Below, piece after piece: positions 12,401 to 24,140 of a stretch of 64,000 bases of DNA. Each line of letters begins with the position of its first letter. The first letter of the stretch is position 1. The position numbers and the translations under genes are program-made. The notes below the pieces were generated by a model that was given only the letters and a program-made list of their open reading frames with translations, searched no databases and was not told the DNA's origin. This DNA comes from Aquatica leii (lineage: Eukaryota; Arthropoda; Insecta; Coleoptera; Lampyridae), in NCBI GenBank assembly GCA_035610365.1, contig CM069432.1, positions 260,583,177 through 260,647,176 on the forward strand, in the 5' to 3' direction.

Positions 12401-13343
12401 TGTTAGTTTCGTTGTCGAATCAATTAATAAAGAGTTCTTAGGATCTATAAGCAAACGAAAGTACTTTAAACTATCGTTTCCTATAATGGGTTTATCGACG
12501 TCTGCGATAACGAATTCATATCGATGTTTACGACGTAAACCTATATTTAAATTTAATGTAATTAGTCTGAATGTTTGCGGCATGCAAGTTATACGCTACA
12601 CTAACTGTAGCACCAGTGTCAATTTAAAACTGCGTTTTTGTAATACTATCCGTAACAAAGAGGCGACCGGATAAGTTTGTGCCTGCAGCGTTAGCCGCGT
12701 TCATCGCGGTGTTTGTTCGTTTTTTGGTACATAGTTGTATGGGGCACTTGGTTGCGCGTGCTCCGAACCGGTAGTGGTGCCAACATTTATCGTACGTTCA
12801 CCGACGTGAAAAAGAATGATGACGGGAATGAGCGCGCGATTGTGATGTTCTCTAAGATCACTTGACTTTTGTTAATTGATTCATTTGATATGGAGTATCA
12901 AATTGTCTATATGCGCGCGAATAGAATCATTATTATCAGAAGAAACAGTAGTACGTAGTCGGGTGAGCGACGGCGGCAACGTAAACAACTTGACCGGTAA
13001 TTTTGTCGAGCATGTCGAATAAATTTTGTAAAGATTGGTCCGGTTGGGCAACTAATAATTCAGGAATCTGGAAATCTTCTACTTCACTAATATACTGATC
13101 TGGTAACGAATATACCGCCGTTCAGAACTTAGTTAAATCGCTTTTTATTCCTCTTACTTGAAAATAACCTTCGAGTTGTATAAAACAAATGTTTGGTTTC
13201 CCGGGCGAAAATGGTAGAATTTTTGAGTCCATTCGTTCAATACGTTTGTATTCCTGTTGTTTTTCGGGTATACGGACATTGATGGTTCCGTCATGTTGAA
13301 TTTCACAGGACGTGTCGCTCACGAAATTGAAGCATGCACTCAA
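9457..13343 (-). mobile_element. Degenerate Gypsy (Ty3-type) retroelement 1, integrase core deleted
   Basis: Minus-strand fragments run gag to integrase from high to low coordinates. Gag capsid: 13343-13000, with 'SKILPFSPGKPNICFIQLEG'. Protease: C-terminal half at 12583-12380, with 'LNIGLRRKHRYEFVIADVDK' and 'PIIGNDSLKYFRLLID'. Reverse transcriptase: about 11400-10930, starting 'PERLAIDKKKFQYMLSLSII' and including 'FSTIDLVKAFHQIP'. RNase H: near 10400-10200, ending 'RYVSGENNVPEDALSRQDA'. Integrase: near 10090 the frame passes directly into its late part ('SALKEDFNSTPAELVF'), ending with the C-terminal domain 'NGPYPVTSRNVKVFTPRINE' at 9807-9457. The zinc finger and DDE core between them are missing. 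Stops and frameshifts are everywhere, so it is defective. An LTR B 3' fragment sits between its protease and RT. Confidence 0.82.
12010..12292 (+). repeat. LTR family B, 3' portion (copy within Gypsy relic 1)
   Basis: The segment at about 12125-12292 aligns with 37890-38045 (GATTTAAACGGTRTYT, then GGCGT, a T-run and GAGYTAGTCG) and, in reverse, with 25502-25620 (CACCACGAAGSTTACGAC and CAAYTGAGTTAGTCG). It ends GTAACA at 12287-12292, the end shared by other LTR B copies. The 5' limit is approximate. Confidence 0.55.
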
Positions 13344-15960
13344 GTTTGTTATTCTAATATTTATTGAGATATGTACAAAACAAACACCTTACTTGTTACG
13401 ATATCTCATTTTCTTGTTAGCGTCTCCTACTTTACTGGTTGGGATCGCCAATTAGTATATATGCTGAGATCGGCATTTGTTTCCGGATACACTAGTCTAT
13501 GGCAGAAGAAAGTACTTTATAACATTTTCAAAAGTTTTATTTGTCGTATCGTTCCACTCGATAACTTGATCGTGTGTGCTGCTTTCAGTATACATTTCGT
13601 ATAAAAATTGATCATCCCACGAAGTCTTCTTAGCTGCTTAATAGTATGTGGCAACGGAAACTCTCGAATTGCAAAGACCTTTTCTGGCAATGGTTTAATG
13701 TCTTTTGGCGAAACTAAGACATCTAAACTTACTACATTATCACCGAATATTCACTTGTTAGTATTTATCACAATTCCGTAATTCCATATTTCAATCTTTG
13801 GAAAGCAGCTTCGACTTGTTTTTATGTTCTACTTCTGAATTGGATGCAGTTAATATATAGTCTACATAAATGTGAAAGGTGAAATCTCTTAAGATCTGAC
13901 CCAGGAACTTTTTCAAAGTTTGTGCAGCATTTCACAATCCAAATAAAATCTTCACATACTCGAATAATCCAGAAGGTATGGTTACGTTAAAAAGTTGGCA
14001 TTTTAAAATTTTTCGAGTATAAAATTTGTCTTCGCCACGCCCACTTTTTGTGGTTCACTGTCAAATTTTAAAAGCACGATTTCATTTTTCTTCCGGTAAC
14101 GTTTGTGCAACACAGACCTCTTTTTATCGGTGTCTACGCCCAACAAGGCTTTCATCATTAAGTATTTCACGTAATTCCACATGAATATGCAATCGAATTT
14201 TGTGTCTATTTGAGCGAAAGCTTATTTGGCGTATGTGGTTATAATTTTTTTGTATTGTGGGTTTAAATTGATTCTTTAATAATTGTCTATGGGGAATTTC
14301 CATACCCTCCACACGTTTTCTTTATCGGTGGAGATAACAAGCAGATGGCATAATTGGGGGAAAATTTCCATGACGTCACGTTGCTGTAATTAAACCATTC
14401 ACACCGTCAAGGGGTTGGAGGCATTTACGATTTCGATTTCTTTTGGAAGGAACTTTTACCACGAATTGCTATATCAAGTCGAGGGGAAACGCTGCGCATT
14501 CGCTATCTTCAATGATTGTATGATTTAAAAACGAAATTTACTTGTGATAACGCCGTATGTACGTTTTTGTGTTAGATTTCAAATTAGTTTTAGGTAATGC
14601 AAGTACAAGTACGGAATTAGGTAATCCCCTACTGGATAAAACATAACTGTAAGTATTACAATTTCTGTTTTTGTGAGTACTACTTCGTTGGCTATGTCGA
14701 TTTTTAGAATGAACGTACGTACATGTTAGGTTGTTAAAACAATTAATTATTAGATCCTTTTGTGCGCCACAAAGTCTTATGCAGTGCCCGTTGGGTCACA
14801 GTAAGTTTGTGAATTTATTTATAATGGACCAGTAGAAGGTGTTGTCTGGGCTGGTTTTCACTTCCACAATCTTACAAATTTGACTTATATATTTACTTGA
14901 GAGCGATCTTATTGCATTAATTTCTGATTTGCGATGTTGGACAGCAATTTAAAATGATCTTCACCTATGATTGGATGAGTAACTTTTGCTATCACAAAGT
15001 TCTATGTAAACCCTCTCTAAACCTAAATTTAAGGATGTCGATTAGATTTCGAATTTTGGAGTTGGCGAATCGTTTGCCACATACAGTGTTAGATTGTCTT
15101 TCGGTTTACTTCTAACTAGGCTAATTTCAGCTTTAGTATCTATTAATAATTTGAGTTTGTTCTCGGTATCAATTACGAACAAGCGACATGGTTGGTTGAA
15201 GGTGCCGATAGTCGCAAACTCTCGTCTTTTCTTTAGGTTTCAGACTATGCAAGAAATTTACAGGGTTGTTGACCTTTCTCATATCAGCAATAGGCTTGGT
15301 TATGGGATTTGGAACGAAATCTTGATTTGATTCTAGTTCGATAACAGACTTTCTATTTTAACTCGTGTATCTCTTTTGTGAGAAATTAGATTTGTAACCG
15401 TAGAGCTTCAATGGTATCTTCCGTTTTTGAGATGCCTGGTGTAACTGCTACGGTATTAACTTGGTGCACTGTTTTCTACGATTTACCATGTCTACCATTA
15501 TTGCACAGTTCTAGTGCTCGTCGGAAGTTGGTCTAACCATAAGGTTTTTAAGATATGCGATTGCAGTTATTTAACATTTGCATTTTGTGCAGCAGCTGAT
15601 GCGGTTTGTCTTTGCTTAAAACTATTCCGCTTAATAGTTTTTGGATTATTTTGAATTTATAGTTCGAAAACGATTGAAGAAGTCTTTGCTTTAAGGTGTG
15701 ATACTTTCCTGTAGCAAGTGCTGCAGCTATAATATCATACACCTCTGCAATTGTATCGCAGTTTAACAATGCTACTGTATGGTCGAATGTAGTTGAGTTT
15801 TGCGTTATTCCGGCACTTCTAAATTACCCGTCCAAAATTCTAGGGTTTTTAATAATGGCGGAGTTTGGGGAGGGAGTTGTACTTCTGTCATGTTTATTCG
15901 ATTTCTTTTGAAAGGACGAGTGTAATCTGGAACTTAACGTTCTTTCTTTAGGTGTTTTGT
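13344..15960 (-). mobile_element. Degenerate Gypsy retroelement 2 (gag, protease, partial RT)
   Basis: A second set of Gypsy fragments lies head to tail with the first. Gag: 15769-15548, with 'ATGKYHTLKQRLLQSFSNYK' and 'LLSGIVLSKDKPHQLLHKMQ', the usual late-capsid motif. Protease: near 15230-14930, with 'LFVIDTENKLKLLIDTKAEI' (the active-site DTGA has become DTKA), then 'VTHPIIGEDHFKLL'. Reverse transcriptase: 14000-13560, with 'TIPSGLFEYVKILFGL' and 'FHIYVDYILTASNSEVEHKN' (the expected YIDDIL is changed), then 'VSPKDIKPLPEKVFAIREFP' and 'HTIKQLRRLRGMINFYTK'. No RNase H or integrase follows; the sequence meets gag of the other relic at about 13.35 kb. The segments 11560-11800 and 14280-14540 are related, so the two relics are members of related lineages. 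Confidence 0.78.
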
Positions 15961-17449
15961 AACGATTTAAATTTTAATTTTGTATAATTCAAGCTGGCGT
16001 GTATGCAACCTTCCACTCGCCGTCGTGTTTGTGGTCAAATTTCAATTTGACTAATAAATGTATTACCGCAAGAGGAGAGCGGCTAATTCTACGGATGTGT
16101 TGTATTTCATTTTCGGTCTTGCCGGTTACACAATTGTTTGGTAAATGCAGACTTTTCTTCTGCAAACATCCGTTTTAGTTAAATCTTTTTAGAGTGAAAT
16201 ATTCCGAAAAGCTCTTTTGATGTCGGTTTTTGTGAGAGGCTGATATTTTAAAGGTTTGTGAAAATTTTGATTCACACGTGATTTGAGTTCTACACGTTTT
16301 ATTATTTTTTTAACTCCCAGCTTGGGCACCCCTGTCATTCCTCTGCACTGGATGTATTTACTTGTGCTATTTGGGGTTTTCTGCTAATGGTAATGATTGT
16401 ATCTCTTATCTGTAACGAAGATTTATGTAATGAGTTACCGTAGGTTTCCATGCCAATGACTAATAGTGGGAAGATCACTGGATTTCTACCTCGAGTGAAT
16501 TACAACCGAAGGCAACTATCTTCACCTGAATCAATGTATTTAGGTTGCCTTATTTTAATCACCGACTCGTGGAGTTACGAGAGTGCGATTGAAGCTAAGT
16601 ACGTTAACTCTCGTAGCTCACCTGGGGTCTTTTTTTTACCCCACGCACTGTCATATGTACTTTTCTTATGTTTATCTTTGGTTTATTGTCTTGAAGTCGT
16701 AAGTATGCTTTAATCGAACCTCGTAACAGAGGATCATAGTATTCTTTGTTGTTGAAGATGTTGGGTTTGCTAGATTACTTTTGCACGTTTGCTTTAAAAA
16801 ATAAACGAGGAAAATGTAACATTTGTCCACGGCTAGTAGATAAAAAACAAAGATTTTGTGTAACATTTGCAATAATTTTGTATGTAAGGAGCATATTGAA
16901 ACGCGGAAAGGCGTGTAATTTAAGGTTTTATTAATTTGATTAAATTGCCATATAATCTACATGTTATAGTGTTAATATTACTTATTATAGTGTATTTATA
17001 AATGTACTTACTGATCATATTGCAACTTCAGAAGCATTTTTTTTGTCGTGCGTACTTTCGTATAGTGGATATCAAAGCCACTTCATACAACACCTTCGTA
17101 GTTGACGTCATCTACACGGGCTAGAAATAAACTAAAAGTACATGCGCTGAAGTATTTTTTCTCGTATTTAAATTTAGGGTTACCTGTCACTTTCTAGTCT
17201 GCAAAAGATTTTACAAAATCGCTGATTAATTATAATTGCATTTTAATTAATGATTTATCTAATGTAATTCGTTGGGACTTGTACTATTTCTTAACAATTT
17301 ATTTGTTGCCCTTATATATGTATAGCTGATGAATATTTTGTGATTTGGACTTCTCTTTATCTGTTCGTGTGTGCTTATAGTTATAAAGCTTAAGAATGTT
17401 TTTGTCACAAGAACCTCATGTTGTTTTATTTGCGCCGTTGTGTTGCAAG
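15961..17449. other. AT-rich DNA upstream of Gypsy relic 2, nothing firm
   Basis: Probably includes the 5' part of the Gypsy relic; minus-strand readings near 16200-16320 are coding-like but not identifiable. A forward open frame at 16450-16713 has no recognisable motif. The sequence around 16560-16640 is GC-richer and could be a leader. Confidence 0.3.
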
Positions 17450-17645
17450 TTTGGGGGTCTCTTCCTTCTTCTTCAAACTGATTTTTGTACGGGCAAGTAA
17501 AGGTGGCACAGGGCGCCACTTTACACTGCTTACTACTATCTCAACCTACGACCATCTCCGATACCGAGCTATCGAAAACACGTGAGTCGAAGATCTAATT
17601 TTTCTCAACCCTTACAACTAGCGTGTTGCAGCTTTACTAACTTTA
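17450..17645 (+). repeat. LTR-like repeat, family F copy 1
   Basis: Contains CCTACGACCATCTCCGA at about 17545-17561, shared exactly with 28550-28566 and, reversed in part, with 51750-51766. Upstream the three loci also share AAGTRGCACC-type and AAAGTTGGG-type blocks in the same order, so this is a dispersed repeat rather than a chance match. Position, gaps and a preceding T-rich tract suggest an LTR end. Boundaries approximate. Confidence 0.45.
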
Positions 17646-19689
17646 ATCTACGCACATCGGGGGGTCACCTATTTTAGTTAATTCGTGTATGCACGAGGGT
17701 TCGTGCGATATTAGAATGTCACAGAGCATTGCAAAAATTTTTAATATTCACAGTTTATGAAAGATAATTATATAAAGCTCTATTTCTGGGATTTTGAACA
17801 TAAAAAGCATTTCTTTTTTTGTTAATGCTTTGTAATGACCCGCAAATTTGTACTTATGTACTTCCAATAACTGCACTACAAACTTTCAAATTATAATGTC
17901 GTAAATGTACCGGGTGACTAAATTACCGTTTATATTGCTCGTATTATTTAGTGCAACGATAAACTTTACACATTCTCAGTGAGATGTTAAATGAGACGAT
18001 GCTCAATAAAGTTCGAAATGGGGCTTGAAATTCACCTGAGAAATACAGGTAATGCTAACGTGTTTTTAGTTGCTTAAGGGAGTAGCATGTATGTACTTGG
18101 TTGCTTTTAGTTATTTTCAAAACGAAAAACGATTTCGTTGTTTTTAACGTTATTTGTGTATTTTCACTTTACTTTCGTTGTTGGGATTTATAACAAATCT
18201 GTTTGGATACTACGTGACTGTTTAACGGCGTTTAAAAATTCAACTCAGTTGCATTAGTGGAAGAATAAAATAAAGACAAACATAAAAGAGCCGTATGGAA
18301 ATGTTGCTGAGCAATTCATAAATTAATTTCCATGTTGTAAAATAAACATCTAGAATAATGTGTACGAAGAAGTGGGTCACTTCGGGATATAAATCTTAAG
18401 TGCACAGGCGTTTCTTCCATCTTCTATCCTGCAAAATTTAAACTGGAAACTTACTAACAATAACATTAAATGTTAATTGGTGTAACTGGATATTTTGGAA
18501 ACGTTCCACCCTCGTTCTTAGTTCTAATTATAGATATTTCCGTTTCCTCAGTTTGTTGCCTCTAAATTTCTTAAGTAAATAGTATACTAGTATGAAATTG
18601 TTTAAAAATAAATTCTGCTATCTTTAATCTGTTAATTAACTATTTCGTTTTGTACATGTTCGGAATATAGTTTAGTAGAAATTAAATTATTTTTAAATAC
18701 CACAACGGCATTAATTGAATTTTCTTTTGAAACCTAAAATTGACATCATTGTGATTAGAATTTAAATGACTCGATCGTCCCTTGTTAAAAATGCACATGG
18801 TTAAATAACCACTTCTGTTTAATTTGAATTTTACGTTATGTCTCTAGGTAGAAACGTGCTCTGTGGATTTAGATTGCTCGTGATACCTTTTTCTCGTGTG
18901 ATTGTATCCCATCAGCTTTCAGCTGCAGTTTGTGTTTAATCCTAGAATAAAAGTAATTTTTATGTGAAAGCTAACAAAGCTTTTTTTACTTCACGCTTTT
19001 ACACATTTCGACGAATGGATTGATTACGAAATATTAAAATTTTAGTTTATTGTTTACATTTGTATCATATTCAGTTTGCAAAATTATTATTATATCGTGA
19101 ACATAAAAGTTGAATAACGATTATGTGTAGCTTATTGGTTTGAAATTTATTTATATATTAAATTTTTCAAATCTATTCCAGGTAAAACCTGGATCGAATT
19201 TTGTTTTTAGGTAAAGAAGCTATGGGTTCATAGAATGTAATGCGAAAACTGCGTGATGGAAATTTGTAGTTTATCTTAGCATCTTAAATTTATGATTATA
19301 GCTACAAAACGCATTTTTTTTACTTGAATGAAATTGAGTTTTTTAGATGTAGTTACCTATCAGACATTAAAATTGTTTTTGTTTTGGTTTTTTAAAAGTG
19401 CAGTAGTGGCAGTTATACTAATGATGGTTAGTGTACAGATTAATGGAAACAAACAATGCAATGGAAATTAAAAAATGCAAAAAACAAATTCGGAGAAAAT
19501 GGGCGATACTAGTAGAATGCAATTTTTTCAAGAGTAAAAACCAGAAACGAAATATCTGATCAGCGTTTACAAAAATTACAGAGCAATGTGTAACGGCTTC
19601 TATTACCATCAAAGTTAACCCGAAAGAAAGTCAAGGCAGCGGAGAGTGGAAATTAGTACAAATCAGCTTCTCTTTAATGTGCAGATTTA
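17646..19689. other. AT-rich stretch without a recognised gene
   Basis: About 2 kb of low-complexity AT-rich sequence. A minus-strand hydrophobic open frame at 19418-19612 shows no family motif and is likely chance. Confidence 0.4.
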
Positions 19690-20165
19690 TATTTATTTTA
19701 TTTAAAAGGGCGCCAGAACGAGAGTGGTTACAGGTGCTCGTTCACACATATACACATTTGAAGAAATACCAAGGGGAACACGGAAAACAAGAAGCAAATT
19801 TATTTTGGAATCGACGTCTGTAAAGTATAAAGTCAAGAATTATAAATGCAATATTACAGTTAAACTAAGTATCCAGTAAATTGTAGAAGATATACTAAAC
19901 CCTCGAGTTAGGCAACACACTGTGTTACAAAACAAATATACACACCCAAAAAATTATTATTTAATGAATAAAATTGATGTAAATAACTGGCGATTGAATA
20001 AGAATGGGACAAAGGCGACAAAGCAAATCAAACCCCGAGCTTAAATAATTTGAACGTTAATATGACACCGAATATTTGTGATAACGAAATAAATAACCCG
20101 GTTGTAAATCATACGTTCGACAGCAAAATGTGACAAAAAAAGGGTTACTTGCGGTTTACCTCCCT
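19690..20165 (-). repeat. Possible LTR B-related fragment with a GGCGCC motif
   Basis: Around 19905-19925 and 20125-20160 there are blocks resembling LTR B copies on the minus strand (GTTAGGCAACRCWCTR; GTTCGACAGCA..., AAGGGTTACTTGCGGT versus AAGGAGTACTTGCGGT at 26025). GGGCGCCAGAAC at 19709-19720 reads TCTGGCGCCC on the minus strand, similar to retroelement primer-binding sites. Weak similarity, so tentative. Confidence 0.3.
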
Positions 20166-20191
20166 TTATAGTACTAGAAACAACTAACCAT

Positions 20192-20347
20192 CAGTGGCGG
20201 CTGGTGGTCAATACTGCAAGACGCTAGCTCAAGTTTGCTAGTTTTTGAATGCATTGCCTATTTGGAATTTTAAATAAATAATAGAACATTTTAAGTATTT
20301 CTTTGGAGTATCATTGACCAAATGACCTAATGGAGAAGCCGCCACTG
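20192..20347. mobile_element. hAT-type MITE, 156 bp
   Basis: The element begins CAGTGGCGGCT and ends AGCCGCCACTG, a perfect 11-bp terminal inverted repeat. Flanks CTAACCAT (20184-20191) and GTAACCGT (20348-20355) match at 6 of 8 positions, which fits the 8-bp duplication made by hAT transposases. There is no coding capacity inside, so it is a non-autonomous miniature element. The CAGTGGCGGCTGGTGG start is of a kind seen in insect hAT MITEs. Confidence 0.75.
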
Positions 20348-20545
20348 GTAACCGTAATCCTATAAGTTGAAACAAATACACAAGTATATCACAGCGGTAT
20401 TACAAATACGAATAATTAGTTCACAACCAAATCTGAAAGAAGACGTGTGCTAGATTTCGAATCCTCCTGGTTTTAGCTAAGTTTTAAAATAAACACAGTC
20501 GGTACGACAGAATTTATTAGGTAGTTTCATTAGCTTCTTCATTGT

Positions 20546-20559
20546 AATAATACGCTTGA
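20546..20559. repeat. 14-bp target-site duplication, left copy
   Basis: AATAATACGCTTGA, repeated perfectly at 22983-22996, brackets the LINE insertion at 20560-22982 and fixes both of its ends. Confidence 0.92.
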
Positions 20560-22982
20560 TATGGAGAAGGCAGTAGAAAAGAAGAGGTTTGAGAAAAGAC
20601 AAGGAAAAAAGAGGAACGAAAATAGGTGGTGGAATAAAGAATGTAGAGAGGCAAAAACAGAGATGAGAAATGCTAGAAGAAGATGGAAGAAAGGTAAAAC
20701 AGATGTGCAGAAGTATAAGGAGAAGAAAGTGAATTTTAAAAATGTATGTTCTGAGAGAAAGGTGTCGTATAAAGAGGAAATGGAGAAACAAGTAAAGGAA
20801 ATAAAGAAAGAAGGAGAAGTGTGGGAATTTCTAAACAAGGAGAGAAGAAGAGGTAAGAGGAGAGGAGGTTTAACGGATATAAAGGTGTGGTTGGGTTATT
20901 GTATGGAGCGTTTGCAGGGAACAAGAGAAGAACCAGGGCAGTTTGATATTGCAAGAGGTAAATACAATACAGGAGGAGAGGGAGATAACGAAAGGGGAAA
21001 TGGAGGAGGCAATAAATAGACTAAAATTAAGAAAGACGACAGGAACGGACGGTACGCAAGGAGAACAATGGAAATATGTGGGGGAGAGAGTAAGAAAAAA
21101 TGTAAGAAATTTTTTTAATACAATATGGAAAGGAGAGGAATTGCCAGGGAGTTGGAAAGAAAGTTTAATTCTGCCGGTTTATAAGGGAAAGGATAGGAAG
21201 GAGGTAAAGATTTATAGAGGGATTAGTGTCACTAATGTAAGTTACAAATTGTATGCCATGATTATACAAAAGAGGTTAGAAAAGGAAGTGGAAGAAAAAA
21301 GACTATTACCAGATTGGCAGATGGGATTTAGAGTGGGAAGAAAGGCAATAGACAATGTCTATATATTGAAACAGTTAGTGAATGGAGAGCTAGATAAGAA
21401 AAGTAGTAAGGTATACGCTTTCTTTATGGACATAGAAGCTGCGTTTGATAATGTGAATAGGGAAAAGCTATGGAGGGTGTTAAGGAAAAAGGGAATAGAG
21501 GAACAACTAGTGAGGAAACTGGAAGGGATATATAAAGAAACTAAGAATAGAGTAAAAATAGGGGATAGTGTTAGTGAAGTGTTTTGGACGAGGAAGGGGC
21601 TAAGGCAGGGGTGTCCTCTTAGCCCTATTTTATTTGCACTGTATATAGGTGACATAGAAGAAGTGTTGAAGGGTGGTCAGTGTGGTGGGATTGTTATGGA
21701 GGGAGGGATTAAAGTGTGGATATTGGCATATGCAGACGATATGGTCATGGTGGCAAAAAATGAGTTGGAGGTGAAAGGTATGATAAATACGATAAAGAGG
21801 TACCTGGAAAGGAAAGATTTGGGTTTAAATGTGAGAAAGTCTAAGATGGTAGTTTTTCAAAAAGGGAGAGGAGGAAAGAAAAAGGAGGAGTTAAGTTGGG
21901 GAGAACTGAAGATAGAGGCAGTGAATGAAGTGACATATTTGGGATATAGGCTAAGGTATGATAATAAAGATGATGCGCATATAAGGGAGTTAGCAAAGAA
22001 AGGTAACAGGGTATTAGGGCAGGTATGGAGTTTAGGGGAAAGAGTATTTGGGAAGGAGATCGAGAAGAGAAGATGGCTGTTTGAAAAATTGATTAAAAGT
22101 GTGGAGGTATGGGGTTGGAAAGAGTGGAACCTATTGGAAAATGTACAAATAAAATATTGGAAATGTATACTGTGTTTAGACAGGGAGACGCCGGGTTACA
22201 TAATATAGGAGGAGCAGAAGTTAGATAAGATTAGAATAGAAGCAGGGAAAAGGGCGATGGGTTATGAAGAGAAAATGAAGGAAAGGAGAGAATGTAAAAT
22301 TTTGCAATGTTGCTGGAGGACGGTAAAAGACAGCAAAAACATATATGGGCAGGAAGAGAGGAAACTTTACTACCAACGAGGAGGTTTCGTAATAGAAGAG
22401 GTGGAAAGAAGGAGAGAGGAAGGGAGGTTAAATACTGAGGAGATTAAGAAGAGATAAAGACTCGCAGGTGCAAGAAAGGGAAGGAAAGTACAACCTAAGA
22501 TATGGGAATATAGTGTCCAGGGAGGTTCCGAAGTATCTGATGGGGAGCAGAAGTTTAGTAGAGAAACGACTTATAGCTAGGTCAGATGCGGAAATGAGGA
22601 GAATCTAAATAATTATTGGAAGGAGGATGTAATGAGGAGATGTAGATTATGTGGGGAGGGATGGGAGGACATAGAACACTTGAGTGGGGAGTGTAGCGAG
22701 CTAGGGGAAAAAAGGAGGGGGAGGAAGGCTTTGCTTGGGGAGGGATTGGAATGGATGAAAGCAGTAAAGGAAAGAAGAATAAGAGGGGAGGGTTAGGACT
22801 ATCGATTTAGAATAATAAGATGGTGATGGGAAGATTTTAGGGGATAAAGTTTTTGTTTTGTTTTTTTTTTGTTTAGTTTACAAATTTCTGTACAAATTAT
22901 ATTAGTATGATAAGAGAAGATGCAAGGGTAACGTAACCCATTGTAGGGCCGAATGGCTAGACAATTACCAATAAATAAATAA
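20560..22982 (+). mobile_element. 5'-truncated LINE with AAAT-repeat tail
   Basis: A 2.4-kb insertion precisely bounded by the 14-bp duplications 20546-20559 and 22983-22996. It starts in the linker upstream of the RT domain, so the endonuclease was lost, the usual outcome of incomplete target-primed reverse transcription. The 3' end after the stop at 22794-22796 is an untranslated region finishing in CCAATAAATAAATAA, a short AAAT microsatellite rather than a long poly(A). The coding strand is strikingly purine-rich (runs of AGG, GAG, AAG, GGA), unlike its neighbours. Flanking DNA on both sides joins across the empty site. Confidence 0.92.
20561..22796 (+). pseudogene. LINE reverse transcriptase with C-terminal zinc motif, four lesions
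   Basis: Three frames cover one polyprotein. 20561 to about 20940 encodes the basic linker after the endonuclease, with 'RWWNKECREAKTEMRNARRR'. A frameshift near 20930-20945 leads to the frame from 20943 to 22208 (421 residues), which holds the whole RT: 'LPGSWKESLILPVYKGKDRK' (fingers), 'FMDIEAAFDN' at residues 161-170 with the first catalytic aspartate, 'LRQGCPLSP' at 220-228 and the active site 'YADD' at 263-266. A single in-frame TAG (22206-22208) interrupts the thumb; the same frame continues to 22457. Two further frameshifts, near 22450 and 22605, lead to a tail with a C-x2-C-x8-H-x4-C motif (22641-22694) and a stop at 22794. Catalytic residues are intact, so decay is slight. Clade uncertain; similar proteins are common in ants and other insects. 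Confidence 0.88.
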
Positions 22983-22996
22983 AATAATACGCTTGA
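22983..22996. repeat. 14-bp target-site duplication, right copy
   Basis: AATAATACGCTTGA, identical to 20546-20559. Confidence 0.92.
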
Positions 22997-23559
22997 CATA
23001 TTGTGTGTAGAAGACGGTCACAAATTTGACAAATTCCACCAGTTTAAGAAAGGGAATTAATAAACGCGTCGAACAAGTGATTTAGTAGGTACCGTAATAA
23101 ATGCTAGAAACAAAGCAAGAAAATTAAATCTAACCGTAAAACGTATAGGTGCATCATACCTTAGCGACTTTTTCCATAACCATCGGTTGGTTTCACATTT
23201 AAATATCATTATAAATTTATTGAGTTGATTTAGAAAATTCCGCTGAGCGTTAAGTTACATCTGTTCATTCCAATACTGCCATCTGAATTTGAAGTGAACG
23301 ATATAAACCATACATAGCGGTGAGTAGTAAGAATTAAAAATATCAGTATATCGCAGAACGGTCATTTCATAGTGATACACGTAACACTTATAACACCAAT
23401 GGAATGATATTGAACTGAAAAAAAAATTGAAAAAAGTTTATAGTTATAGGAGTAATAATCACAGATTTCACGATTATATCATAGTATCATCATTTATTGT
23501 AAAGACAGCTTATTGCTTCACGAAGAGGCACATGCCAATTTATTGAGTATTTTAAGCGT
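22997..23559. other. AT-rich stretch, continuation of the LINE's target locus
   Basis: Nothing recognised besides being the right flank of the LINE insertion site. Confidence 0.4.
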
Positions 23560-24140
23560 TTCTTGAGTGCACATACATAACTATCGATTGGAGTATGAAC
23601 AAAGTGAGTTTTTCTGCTCACTGATGATCCTTGAATGCCAACACCATCTTCGTAGACGTTTGGAAATTCACCTTCATCACTGTTTACTTTCCACTAACGA
23701 ATTATTGGTTTCTATAGAAAATAGACTCGACATGTGCACTCCGAATAATCCGCTTTACATTTTTAATCTAAATGTAATAACCATTAATGACATCAGAATA
23801 GCCAATAACAACACCAAGTTTACTCTTTGCGTATAATTTCTTTTCGTCTTTTTAGGAATGTTTACATAGCATTTTGTGCTAAAGATACGCAACTTCTTTA
23901 GGTTTGTTTTTCTCCCAGTCATCAGTTCGTATGGAGTTTTTGTGTTTTCTCTGATAGTTTCAGTACGGTCATTGAGATAACAGAAGTATTGACAGCTTCT
24001 ACTCATAACAAATCTGGCAGTTCTTTCCTTAGGAGCACTAAGCGTGCAAGATTGAAAAAAGTTCAATTTGTTTGCTGTGCCCACTAATTTTCTTCTTGAC
24101 TGTAGGGGTTGACGATTACAAACTCTATAGACCATAAGCT
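23560..24140 (-). pseudogene. Copia (Ty1-type) integrase relic
   Basis: The minus-strand frame 24135-23755 reads 'ENTKTPYELMTGRKTNLKKL' followed by 'RIFSTKCYVNIPKKTKRNY', the end of the Copia integrase core, where family members have a 'KTPYE.W.G.KP...LR.FG..AYV.IP' pattern. A frameshift then separates it from a piece resembling the 'GYSD...GY' segment near 23780. Downstream (23760-23560) the frame is coding-like and may be the linker before the RT, which is absent. Upstream to about 24800 I could not identify further domains. A dead fragment. Confidence 0.75.

Noticed and set aside
20477-20954. Several minus-strand open frames of 72-104 residues, rich in Leu, Phe and Ser
   Set aside because: They are antisense to the purine-rich LINE coding strand, which automatically gives long pyrimidine-rich frames. 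The plus strand has the RT motifs.
21359-21655. Minus-strand 98-residue hydrophobic frame
   Set aside because: Antisense shadow of the LINE RT core.
23567-23836. Plus-strand 89-residue frame
   Set aside because: It lies antisense to the Copia relic and has no motif of its own.
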